From the NCBI GenBank assembly GCA_959028445.1, contig CAUFRY010000013.1, positions 1-47,957 of the forward strand: a DNA stretch of 47,957 nucleotides, written 5' to 3'. The stretch is from an uncultured Collinsella sp. Its GTDB lineage: Bacteria; Actinomycetota; Coriobacteriia; Coriobacteriales; Coriobacteriaceae. This document shows, one piece after another, positions 26,096 through 33,326 of the stretch. Under the pieces are notes generated by a model that was not told the origin of the DNA, made no database searches, and saw nothing but the letters and a program-made list of their open reading frames with translations. Position numbers and translations under genes: made by a program. How positions within the stretch are numbered: position 1 is the stretch's first letter; each line of letters begins with the position of its first letter.

Positions 26096-26185
26096 CCCAG
26101 GCACCCGATCTTGGGGCTCAAGTGGTCGGGCGTGACCCATTAGGTCAACGCCCGACCACTTTCACCCCAACCTCGGGCACCTGGG
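26096..26185 (+). repeat. 90-base nested inverted repeat after nanA
   Basis: The central arm AAGTGGTCGGGCGTGACC (26120-26137) pairs with 26143-26161 with one bulged base. TTGGGG (26111-26116) pairs with CCCCAA (26165-26170), and CCCAGG (26096-26101) with CCTGGG (26180-26185). The loop is only five bases and no T tract follows. As RNA this is a very stable rod that would block 3' nucleases; it may also partly terminate. Confidence 0.75.
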
Positions 26186-26259
26186 AAACCTTTACTGAGT
26201 TGCGGCGATAACACCGCCTTCATTTCCTGTAGTTGTTTTTATCTCCTAAGGAGAGCGAC

Positions 26260-27225
26260 ATGGAGAACAAGTACGTCTGCTCTGTCGATATCGGCGGAAC
26301 TAAGATCGCGACTGCCATCATGGAGTACCCGGCTGACGGTAGTGTGCCCCATCCTGTTTTTGAGGCCGAGGTTCCCACCGAGGCCCAAGAGGGCGGCGAG
26401 GCCGTCTTCCAACGTATCGAGGCGTCCATCAAGGCTGCTCTCGAGACGAATCCCGATGTCGAGGTCCTTGGCGTCGGCATCGGTGCCGCCGGCGTCGTCG
26501 ATCCCAAGACGGGCGCCATCGCGTATGCCAACGAGATCATGCCCGGCTGGTCCGGCGTTCAGTTGGGGCCGCGCCTGCGCGAGGACCTCGGTCTTCCCGT
26601 TGCCGTCGTAGGCGACGTGCAGGCTCATGCTCTGGGTGAGGCCCACTGGGGCGTCGGCAAGGGCAAGTTCTCCGTCTTGTGTCTTGGCATCGGTACGGGC
26701 ATCGGCGGCGCATATGTCGAGAACGGCCGCGTGATGCAGGGCTTCCATGGTGCTGCCGGCCATATGGGTCACATCGAGTGCTCGGCTGCCGCTGGCATTC
26801 CCTGTGCCTGCGGGCGTTCCGGCCATCTTGAATCGGTTGCTTCGGGCACTTCCATTGGTCGAATGTACGATGAGCGCTTTGGTCGCGTCGACCCCAGCCG
26901 TCCTTCGGTCGGTCGCGATGTGAACGACCTGTGCCGTGCGGGCGACGCAAAGGCGACCGAGGTCATCCATGACGCCGGCTTTGCGCTGGGTGCCAGCTTG
27001 GGCTCGCTCGCTAACATCCTGGACCCTGAGGTCATCGTGCTTTCGGGCGGCGTGATTCACCAAGGTCCCGATTGGCGTTCACAGACGTGGAAGGATTCGG
27101 TGCACGAGGGCTATGCCAGCCAGGCGCTCGATCCGCTTCAGGACACGCCGATCCTCATCGGCTCTCTGGAGGGCGATGCTCCGCTCATCGGTGCCGCTGA
27201 GCATCTTCTTGCCTCGTTGAAATAA
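26260..27225 (+). CDS. nanK: ROK-family sugar kinase, probable ManNAc kinase
   Basis: Phosphorylates a sugar with ATP in the cytoplasm; by context ManNAc to ManNAc-6-phosphate. The 321 residues show the N-terminal phosphate loop DIGGTKIA, the sugar-binding segment GHMGHIECS and the ROK zinc motif as CACGRSGHLE, in which the usual third Cys is a His. ATG at 26260 has AAGGAG six bases upstream. ROK kinases for glucose look alike, so the substrate is inferred from nanA and nanE on either side. Confidence 0.82.
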   Translation: MENKYVCSVDIGGTKIATAIMEYPADGSVPHPVFEAEVPTEAQEGGEAVFQRIEASIKAALETNPDVEVLGVGIGAAGVVDPKTGAIAYANEIMPGWSGVQLGPRLREDLGLPVAVVGDVQAHALGEAHWGVGKGKFSVLCLGIGTGIGGAYVENGRVMQGFHGAAGHMGHIECSAAAGIPCACGRSGHLESVASGTSIGRMYDERFGRVDPSRPSVGRDVNDLCRAGDAKATEVIHDAGFALGASLGSLANILDPEVIVLSGGVIHQGPDWRSQTWKDSVHEGYASQALDPLQDTPILIGSLEGDAPLIGAAEHLLASLK

Positions 27226-27242
27226 ACATAGCTACCAAGTGC

Positions 27243-27340
27243 GCCTTCTGAGGTGCCGCAGATTGACGTGAAAGAGGAGCGAAGCGTACTTCGGTACGCG
27301 AGCGACGGTTTGAACGTCAAGGTGCGGTGTCTCAGAAGGC
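27243..27340 (+). repeat. 98-base palindromic element between kinase and nanE
   Basis: Arms of 27 bases (27243-27269 with 27314-27340) pair except for two small internal mismatched patches. They enclose two 14-base spacers (27270-27283, 27300-27313) and an inner hairpin GCGTAC-TTCG-GTACGC (27284-27299). TGTTTTTG follows the right arm, so it could end transcription before nanE. Its plan of long arms, equal spacers and inner hairpin resembles the elements at 41555 and 41863, but its spacer sequences differ. Confidence 0.7.
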
Positions 27341-27366
27341 TGTTTTTGAGAAAGGTTGAGTCGAAC

Positions 27367-28053
27367 ATGACCGTTGATCCTTTGATCCAGTCCCTGAAGG
27401 GCAAGCTCGTCGTGAGCGTTCAGGCGTATATGGGCGAGCCGCTTCGTACGCCTGAGACCATGGCTCAAATGTCTCGCGCTTGCGAGCTCGGCGGCGCCGC
27501 CGCCATTCGCTGCCAGGGCCTTGCCGACATTGCCGCCATTAAGGGTCGCTGTGAGGTTCCTGTTATCGGCCTGTGGAAGGATGGGCACGAGGGCGTTTAC
27601 ATCACGCCGACGCTGCGCCACGCTCGCGCCTGCGTTGCTGCGGGTGCCGATATCGTGGCGATCGACGCCACCGATCGTCCGCGTCCCGATGGCAAGACCG
27701 TCGAAGATACTTTCCGTCCGCTGCACGAGGAGGGCGTGCTCCTGATGGCCGACTGTGCCACCATCGAGGATATTCGTCGTGCTGTCGACATGGGCTTCGA
27801 CCTGGTGTCCACCACGCTGTCTCATGGTGTTGCCGCCATCGACTGCACCATGGCCGATGGCCCCGATCTGCCGCTCCTGCGTCAGGCGACCGAGGAATTC
27901 CCCGGCCTTCCCATCATTTGCGAGGGTCGCGTGCATACGCCCGAGGAGGCTCGCGCCGCGATCGATGCTGGCGCCTGGGCCGTTGTCGTCGGCACCGCCA
28001 TCACGCACCCCACGAGTATTACGAGTTGGTTCAAGGCTGCGCTTGAGGCGTAA
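27367..28053 (+). CDS. nanE: N-acylglucosamine-6-phosphate 2-epimerase
   Basis: Converts ManNAc-6-phosphate to GlcNAc-6-phosphate, feeding amino-sugar catabolism. The 228-residue TIM barrel carries family motifs KLVVSVQA, GAAAIRCQGLADI, VPVIGLWKDGHEGVYITPT, ADIVAIDATDRPRPDG and VSTTLSHG, with the catalytic Lys in the GLWK segment. ATG at 27367 is preceded by AAAGG at a wide spacing of about 11 bases, right after the palindromic element, so translation may be modest. It is the last gene of the nan-type cluster; nagA and nagB are not adjacent. Confidence 0.92.
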   Translation: MTVDPLIQSLKGKLVVSVQAYMGEPLRTPETMAQMSRACELGGAAAIRCQGLADIAAIKGRCEVPVIGLWKDGHEGVYITPTLRHARACVAAGADIVAIDATDRPRPDGKTVEDTFRPLHEEGVLLMADCATIEDIRRAVDMGFDLVSTTLSHGVAAIDCTMADGPDLPLLRQATEEFPGLPIICEGRVHTPEEARAAIDAGAWAVVVGTAITHPTSITSWFKAALEA

Positions 28054-28080
28054 GACAGGTCTCGTATCCGCTCGGGGCGG

Positions 28081-28086
28081 TATACT
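28081..28086 (+). promoter_or_regulatory. candidate -10 element upstream of rapZ
   Basis: TATACT, 69 bases before the rapZ start. A -35 is unclear (AAGACA-like at about 28052). The hairpin at 28105-28134 would lie within the leader. Confidence 0.35.
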
Positions 28087-28104
28087 CAATATAGGCAATT
28101 GACC

Positions 28105-28141
28105 GCGCGGGATCCGGGTTGCTGGGTCCCGCGCTTGTTTT
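28105..28141 (+). terminator. terminator of the nan-type cluster or rapZ leader attenuator
   Basis: GCGCGGGATCC pairs with GGGTCCCGCGC (one mismatch) and is followed by TTGTTTT. Confidence 0.75.
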
Positions 28142-28154
28142 CGGGAGGCAACAC

Positions 28155-29075
28155 ATGCAAAAGGGAGATGCCATGGATGCGGCGGAGCGCTCGGAGCGCA
28201 TCCCCGATATCGTCATCATCACCGGAATGTCCGGATCAGGCCGCACGCAGGCCATGCACGTGTTCGAGGACATGGGCTATTTTTGCATCGATAACCTGCC
28301 TCCGCGTCTCATCGCCCAGCTTGCCGAGCTCGTCGGCATCAATACGGGCGTGGGCAGGCATCTCGCCGTCACCTGCGATTTGCGTAGCCAGGGACTGTTT
28401 GACGAGTTGCTCGATGCGGTCGCCGCTCTCGAAGAGCGCGAGATGAGCTGCGACATCGTGTTCCTGGAGGCTTCTGACGAGGTGCTGATTCGTCGCTACA
28501 GCGAAAATCGCCGCCGTCATCCCATTGCCAAGCCGGGGGAGACTACGGCCGATGCCATTCAGCGCGAGCGCCTTCAGCTGCAGGGCGTGCGCGACCGAGC
28601 CGATATGATTATCGACACGAGCCGTCTGCGCACCTCTGCGCTGCGCAACAAGCTGCGTATGGCATTTTCCGAGCTGTCCGACCAGCAGCTTATGGATGTC
28701 CACGTGTTCTCGTTTGGCTTTAAGCACGGCATGCCCGTCGAAGCGGATATTATGATCGACGTCCGCTTCCTGCCCAATCCGTTCTACGATCCCGAGATGC
28801 GCACGATGACCGGTCTCGATAAAAAGGTCTCCGATTTTGTTCTGGACCATCCCAAGACGCAGGAGTTTTGGAAGGCTTGGACACAGCTGCTCGATACGGT
28901 CATGCCCGGTTATATCGCGGAGGGTAAGCCGCAGCTTTCTATCGCCATCGGCTGCACGGGCGGCCAGCACCGCAGCGTTGCCATTGCCGAGGCCACGGCC
29001 CGTTACCTGGAAGGCGCTCAGTATCATGTGAGCATCTCCCACCGCGACCTGTCGCGCGCCAACACGAAGGCATAG
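28155..29075 (+). CDS. rapZ: RapZ/YvcJ nucleotide-binding protein
   Basis: A P-loop protein; in Enterobacteria RapZ is the RNase adapter controlling GlmS, while in Actinomycetota the role is less clear. The 306 residues have Walker A GMSGSGRT, GYFCIDNLPP, an R-x-x-x-HP segment (RRYSENRRRHPIA) and the C-terminal CTGGQHRSVAIAE that forms the RapZ phosphosugar/RNA-binding domain. Two starts have good sites: 28155 (GGGAGG, six bases) and 28173 (AAGGGAG, five bases); I list the longer. It is followed by whiA after six bases. Confidence 0.93.
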   Translation: MQKGDAMDAAERSERIPDIVIITGMSGSGRTQAMHVFEDMGYFCIDNLPPRLIAQLAELVGINTGVGRHLAVTCDLRSQGLFDELLDAVAALEEREMSCDIVFLEASDEVLIRRYSENRRRHPIAKPGETTADAIQRERLQLQGVRDRADMIIDTSRLRTSALRNKLRMAFSELSDQQLMDVHVFSFGFKHGMPVEADIMIDVRFLPNPFYDPEMRTMTGLDKKVSDFVLDHPKTQEFWKAWTQLLDTVMPGYIAEGKPQLSIAIGCTGGQHRSVAIAEATARYLEGAQYHVSISHRDLSRANTKA

Positions 29076-29081
29076 GCCTGC

Positions 29082-30011
29082 ATGTCGTTTACCGCTGAGG
29101 TGCGCGACGAGCTTGCGCGCTGCGAACCCGAATGTGAATACTGCGACTTGTCGACGCTTGCCGCCCTCACGCGCGTGAGCGGTACGCTCTCGCTTACCGG
29201 CTCTGGGCGGTATCGTTTGACGGTTGCGACTGAGACGGGAGCCGTCGCGCGCACGATGATCACGCTGACGCATCGTATCCTTAAGCTCAAAACGGAGTTC
29301 ACCGTCCGTAAATCTGTATTGCATAAGGTTCGAAACTACCTCATCACCTTGCCTGATCAGCCAGACCTGGATAAGGCCTTGGTTCTGCTGGGTATCCTCG
29401 AACGTAGGGGAGGACTTGTCGCCGGCGTACCCCGACATATCGTTGCCCGTCCTTGCTGTAGACTTGCCTATATCCGCGGCGCGCTCATCGCGGGCGGCTT
29501 CGTGGCCGATCCACGCGGCGATTTTCATTTGGAGATTGCTGTGCAGGGCGAGCAATATGCCAAGGGGCTTTGCGATCTGTTGGAGCAGATTGGGGTCCAT
29601 GCTCGTGTTAATGCACGGCGGGGGTCATATGCCGTGTACATTAAGAGCGCCGAGGAAATCGAGCATCTATTAAAGCTGATTGGCGCCAAGCGCAGCGTTG
29701 CCGAGATTGAGGAGGCGCGCGCGGTCAAGTTGGTTAAGAACGATGTGAACCGTCGCGTGAACGCCGAGCTCGCCAACCAGACCAGAAGCGCCGGTGCCGC
29801 CCAACATCAGCTTGCGCTTATCGATGAGCTCGAGCAGCGTGGCCTTCGTGATGCGCTTCCGGATGCCTTGGCGGTCTTTTGCGACCTGCGCGAGCGCTAT
29901 CCCGATCTGTCGCTGCGTGATTTGGGGGAGATGGCTGACCCTCCCTTGTCGAAGTCGGCCCTCTACCATCGTGTTTTACGGCTTGAAAAGCTCATTGAAG
30001 CAAACAGGTAG
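29082..30011 (+). CDS. whiA: WhiA-type DNA-binding regulator
   Basis: WhiA proteins join a LAGLIDADG-like N-terminal domain to a C-terminal helix-turn-helix; in Streptomyces WhiA controls sporulation septation and in other Gram-positives it affects division and growth. The 309 residues show MSFTAEVRDELAR at the start, YIRGALIAGGFVADP with the degenerate endonuclease fold, VKLVKNDVNRRVNAELAN and a C-terminal LRDLGEMADPPLSKSALYHRV helix-turn-helix. This organism type does not sporulate, so a growth or division role is likelier. yvcK, usually between rapZ and whiA, is missing. Confidence 0.95.
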   Translation: MSFTAEVRDELARCEPECEYCDLSTLAALTRVSGTLSLTGSGRYRLTVATETGAVARTMITLTHRILKLKTEFTVRKSVLHKVRNYLITLPDQPDLDKALVLLGILERRGGLVAGVPRHIVARPCCRLAYIRGALIAGGFVADPRGDFHLEIAVQGEQYAKGLCDLLEQIGVHARVNARRGSYAVYIKSAEEIEHLLKLIGAKRSVAEIEEARAVKLVKNDVNRRVNAELANQTRSAGAAQHQLALIDELEQRGLRDALPDALAVFCDLRERYPDLSLRDLGEMADPPLSKSALYHRVLRLEKLIEANR

Positions 30012-30056
30012 TTTGAAGTAACGACTTATATATGGATTTAGCTGCTATTTTAGTAT

Positions 30057-30070
30057 TTAAAACGTTTTAA
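30057..30070 (+). promoter_or_regulatory. CG-centred palindrome upstream of gap
   Basis: TTAAAACGTTTTAA is a perfect 14-base palindrome of LacI-family operator type. Its core recurs as AAAACGTTT at 17353 and 35471. Confidence 0.5.
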
Positions 30071-30126
30071 CGTAAATTTGATTTTCAATTTCGAGCATTC
30101 TCGTGAAATTCAAGTCAAAAAAAAGG

Positions 30127-30132
30127 TATATT
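30127..30132 (+). promoter_or_regulatory. candidate gap promoter -10
   Basis: TATATT after an A-rich run, 73 bases before the gap start. No good -35 is visible at 17 bases (TGAAAT at best). The leader then contains a GC-rich hairpin (GCGGGC with GCTCGC). Confidence 0.4.
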
Positions 30133-30204
30133 AGGCGAGTGGTTAGTTTGTGGGCCTCAACGGCGGGCGCTGTAGCTCGCGGGGGCCTTACGAAAGGAGA
30201 CACA

Positions 30205-31230
30205 ATGGCAGTAAAGGTTGCTATTAACGGCTTCGGTCGCATCGGTCGTCTGGCTTTCCGTCAGATGTTCGGTCATGAGGGCTCCGAGATCGTCGCTATC
30301 AACGACCTCACCTCTCCCGATATGCTCGCTTACCTGCTGAAGTACGACTCCACGCAGGGCAACTACGCTCGCGATCACGAGGTCGTTGCTGGCGAGGATT
30401 CCATCACCGTTGACGGCAAGGAGATCAAGATCTACAAGGAGGCCGACGCTAACAACCTGCCTTGGGGCGACCTTGACGTCGACGTCGTTCTCGAGTGCAC
30501 CGGCTTCTACACCAGCAAGGCTAAGGCTCAGGCCCACATCAACGCTGGCGCCAAGAAGGTCGTCATCTCCGCTCCGGCCGGCAGCGATCTGCCCACCATC
30601 GTGTACAACGTCAACCATGAGACGCTGACCGCTGAGGACAACATCATCTCCGCTGCTTCCTGCACCACCAACTGCCTCGCCCCGATGGCCAAGGGTCTGA
30701 ACGACTTCGCTCCCATCGTGTCCGGCATCATGACCACCATCCACGCCTTCACCGGCGACCAGATGCCGCTCGACGGCCCGCAGCGCAAGGGCAACTTCCG
30801 TCGCTCCCGCGCCTGCTCCGAGAACATCGTCCCGAACACCACGGGCGCTGCCAAGGCCATCGGCCTGGTTCTCCCCGAGCTCAACGGTAAGCTCATCGGT
30901 GCCGCCCAGCGCGTCCCGACGCCGACCGGCTCGCTGACCAACCTCTACGCCGTCGTTGACAAGAAGGTCACCGTCGACGAGGTCAACGCTGCCATGAAGG
31001 CCTACGCCGAGACCATCCCCGAGACCTTCGCCTACAACGAGGACCAGATCGTCTCCCGCGACATCGTCGGCGAGACCCACGGCTCCATCTTCGACGCCAC
31101 CCAGACCATGTGCTCTGACCTCGGCAACGGCCAGACCCTCGTTCAGGTCACCTCTTGGTACGACAACGAGAACTCCTACACCTCTCAGATGGTCCGCACC
31201 ATCAAGTACTTCGAGAAGTTCGTTGCTTAA
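30205..31230 (+). CDS. gap: glyceraldehyde-3-phosphate dehydrogenase, type I
   Basis: Oxidises and phosphorylates glyceraldehyde-3-phosphate to 1,3-bisphosphoglycerate with NAD in glycolysis. The 341 residues start with VAINGFGRIGRLAF, have INDLTS with the Asp that favours NAD over NADP, and SAASCTTNCLAP with catalytic Cys153. Start at 30205 is set by AAAGGAG five bases upstream. Codons are strongly C-biased, as expected for an abundant enzyme. A terminator separates it from pgk, so it may be made in excess of the rest. Confidence 0.98.
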   Translation: MAVKVAINGFGRIGRLAFRQMFGHEGSEIVAINDLTSPDMLAYLLKYDSTQGNYARDHEVVAGEDSITVDGKEIKIYKEADANNLPWGDLDVDVVLECTGFYTSKAKAQAHINAGAKKVVISAPAGSDLPTIVYNVNHETLTAEDNIISAASCTTNCLAPMAKGLNDFAPIVSGIMTTIHAFTGDQMPLDGPQRKGNFRRSRACSENIVPNTTGAAKAIGLVLPELNGKLIGAAQRVPTPTGSLTNLYAVVDKKVTVDEVNAAMKAYAETIPETFAYNEDQIVSRDIVGETHGSIFDATQTMCSDLGNGQTLVQVTSWYDNENSYTSQMVRTIKYFEKFVA

Positions 31231-31267
31231 TTTAGCTTTTAGCGAATAGCTCGTTGAGCGTCTAAAG

Positions 31268-31315
31268 AAGGGCGCGGCCTTATAGGGCTTACACCCTAGG
31301 GTCGCGCCCTTTTTA
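31268..31315 (+). terminator. terminator between gap and pgk
   Basis: AAGGGCGCGGCC pairs with GGTCGCGCCCTT around an inner AGGG/CCCT hairpin, followed by five T in all. Confidence 0.85.
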
Positions 31316-31370
31316 TAAGAAATCGTCTGCCGTAATGGGAGGCAGACACGTACGAAAGGTAGAAGCAAAC

Positions 31371-32561
31371 ATGGCCTTTACCAAGAAGACCGTCCGCGAC
31401 ATCGATGTCGACGGAAAGCGCGTTCTCGTCCGCGTTGACTTTAACGTGCCTATCAAGGATGGCGTCGTTGGCGACACCACCCGTATCAAGGCTGCCCTGC
31501 CCACCATCAACTACCTCGTTGAGCACAACGCTCGCGTCATCCTCATGAGCCACCTCGGCCGTCCCGAGGGCACCGGCTTCCAGCCCGAGCTGTCCCTCGA
31601 GCCCGTCGCCAAGAAGCTCGCTGAGCTCTCTGGTCTCGACGTTGCCTTTGTCGCCGACACCTACGGCGAGAAGGCTGCTGAGGCTGTCGCCGCCGTCGAG
31701 CCGGGCAAGGTTCTCGTTCTCGAGAACGTCCGTTTTGACAAGCGTGAGAAGAAGAACGATCCCGAGATCGCCAAGAAGCTCGCTTCCTATGGTGACGTCT
31801 TCGTTCTCGATGCCTTCGGCACCGCTCACCGCGCCCAGGGTTCCGTCGTGGGCCCCGCCGCTTACCTGCCTGCCGTCGCCGGCTTCCTGCTCGAGAAGGA
31901 GGTCGACACGCTGACCGGCATCTTCGCCGAGCCCGAGCGTCCCTTCGTCGCCATCGTCGGCGGTTCCAAGGTTTCCTCCAAGATCGGCGTTCTCGATCAC
32001 CTCATCGACTCCGCTGACACCCTGATTATCGGTGGCGGCATGGCCTACACCTTCTTCCTGGCTCAGGGCCTGTCCGTTGGTCAGTCCCTCAAGGAAGAGG
32101 ACTGGGTCGAGCGCGCCGGCGAGATGCTCAAGAAGGCCGAGGAGAAGGGCGTCAAGATCCTGCTCCCCATCGACAACCGCGTTGCCGATCACTTTGGCGA
32201 GGACGCTGTCCCCGAGGTTGTCGCTTCCGACGCTATCCCCGACGATCGTGAGGGCATGGACATCGGCCCCAAGACCGAGGAGCTCTACGCCGAGGCCGTC
32301 AAGGGCGCCAAGACCGTGTTCTGGAACGGCCCCATGGGCGTCTTCGAGTTCGACAACTTCGCTCACGGCACCCAGGCTATCGCCGAGGCTGTTGCCGAGG
32401 CCGACTGCACCTCGATCATCGGCGGTGGCGACTCTGTCGCAGCTGTCAACAAGTTCAACCTGGCCGACAAGATGAGCTGGATCTCCACCGGTGGCGGCGC
32501 TTCCATGGAGCTCGTCGAGGGTAAGGCCCTGCCCGGAGTGGAGGCGCTTCTCGATGCCTAA
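31371..32561 (+). CDS. pgk: phosphoglycerate kinase
   Basis: Makes ATP from 1,3-bisphosphoglycerate. The 396 residues show RVLVRVDFNVPIKDG, SHLGRPEGT, GGSKVSSKIGVLDHL, NGPMGVFE and the C-terminal GGGDSVAAVNKF and STGGGASMELVEGK, all Pgk signatures. ATG at 31371 has GAAAGG about 11 bases upstream. It overlaps tpiA by eight bases. Strong codon bias. Confidence 0.98.
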   Translation: MAFTKKTVRDIDVDGKRVLVRVDFNVPIKDGVVGDTTRIKAALPTINYLVEHNARVILMSHLGRPEGTGFQPELSLEPVAKKLAELSGLDVAFVADTYGEKAAEAVAAVEPGKVLVLENVRFDKREKKNDPEIAKKLASYGDVFVLDAFGTAHRAQGSVVGPAAYLPAVAGFLLEKEVDTLTGIFAEPERPFVAIVGGSKVSSKIGVLDHLIDSADTLIIGGGMAYTFFLAQGLSVGQSLKEEDWVERAGEMLKKAEEKGVKILLPIDNRVADHFGEDAVPEVVASDAIPDDREGMDIGPKTEELYAEAVKGAKTVFWNGPMGVFEFDNFAHGTQAIAEAVAEADCTSIIGGGDSVAAVNKFNLADKMSWISTGGGASMELVEGKALPGVEALLDA

Positions 32562-33321
32562 TCGCACCCTTCTTATCGCTGGTAACTGGAAGATGAACAA
32601 CGACGTCGCCGAGGCTGCCAAGCTCGCCGACGAGCTGGCTCAGGCTCTGCCCGAGGTTCCGGCTGGCGTCGAGGTGCTCGTCTGCCCTCCGACCATCGAC
32701 ATCACCACGGTTCATGACCGCATTCAGGCTGCCCCCATCGCCCTCGGTGCACAGAACGTGTACTGGGAGGCCAAGGGTGCCTTCACCGGCGAGTCCTCTT
32801 GCGACATGCTCAAGTCCGCTGGCTGCACCTACTGCATCATCGGTCACTCCGAGCGTCGCGACTACTTCCACGAGACCGACGAGGATCAGAACAAGAAGGC
32901 CAAGGCTCTCGTTGCCGCCGGTCTTGTTCCCGTCTTCTGCTGCGGCGAGTCCCTCGAGGTCCGCGAGGCTGGCACCTATGTCGAGCACGTCGTGAACCAG
33001 GTCAAGGCTGGCCTTGCTGGCCTTGAGATCACCTGCCCCAAGCAGGTCGTCGTCGCCTACGAGCCCATCTGGGCCATCGGCACCGGCAAGACCGCTACTG
33101 CCGAGGACGCTCAGGAGGTCTGCGGCGCTATCCGTGAGACCCTCAAGGAGATGTTCGGCGAGGAGCTCGCCGACGGCATCCGCGTTCTCTACGGCGGTTC
33201 CGCCAAGCCCGGCAACATTGCCGAGCTCGTCGCCAAGCCCGACGTTGACGGCGCCCTCGTGGGCGGCGCTTCGCTCAAGGCTGCCGACTTCGCCTCTATG
33301 GTCGTCAAGGCAGGCGAGTAG
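32554..33321 (+). CDS. tpiA: triosephosphate isomerase
   Basis: Interconverts dihydroxyacetone phosphate and glyceraldehyde-3-phosphate. The 255 residues contain AGNWKMNN (Lys), CIIGHSERR (His) and VAYEPIWAIGTGK (catalytic Glu), then YGGSAKPGN and GALVGGASL for phosphate binding. The ATG lies inside the pgk end, with GGAGG ahead of it, so translation is coupled. Confidence 0.98.
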   Translation: MPNRTLLIAGNWKMNNDVAEAAKLADELAQALPEVPAGVEVLVCPPTIDITTVHDRIQAAPIALGAQNVYWEAKGAFTGESSCDMLKSAGCTYCIIGHSERRDYFHETDEDQNKKAKALVAAGLVPVFCCGESLEVREAGTYVEHVVNQVKAGLAGLEITCPKQVVVAYEPIWAIGTGKTATAEDAQEVCGAIRETLKEMFGEELADGIRVLYGGSAKPGNIAELVAKPDVDGALVGGASLKAADFASMVVKAGE

Positions 33322-33326
33322 GACAT

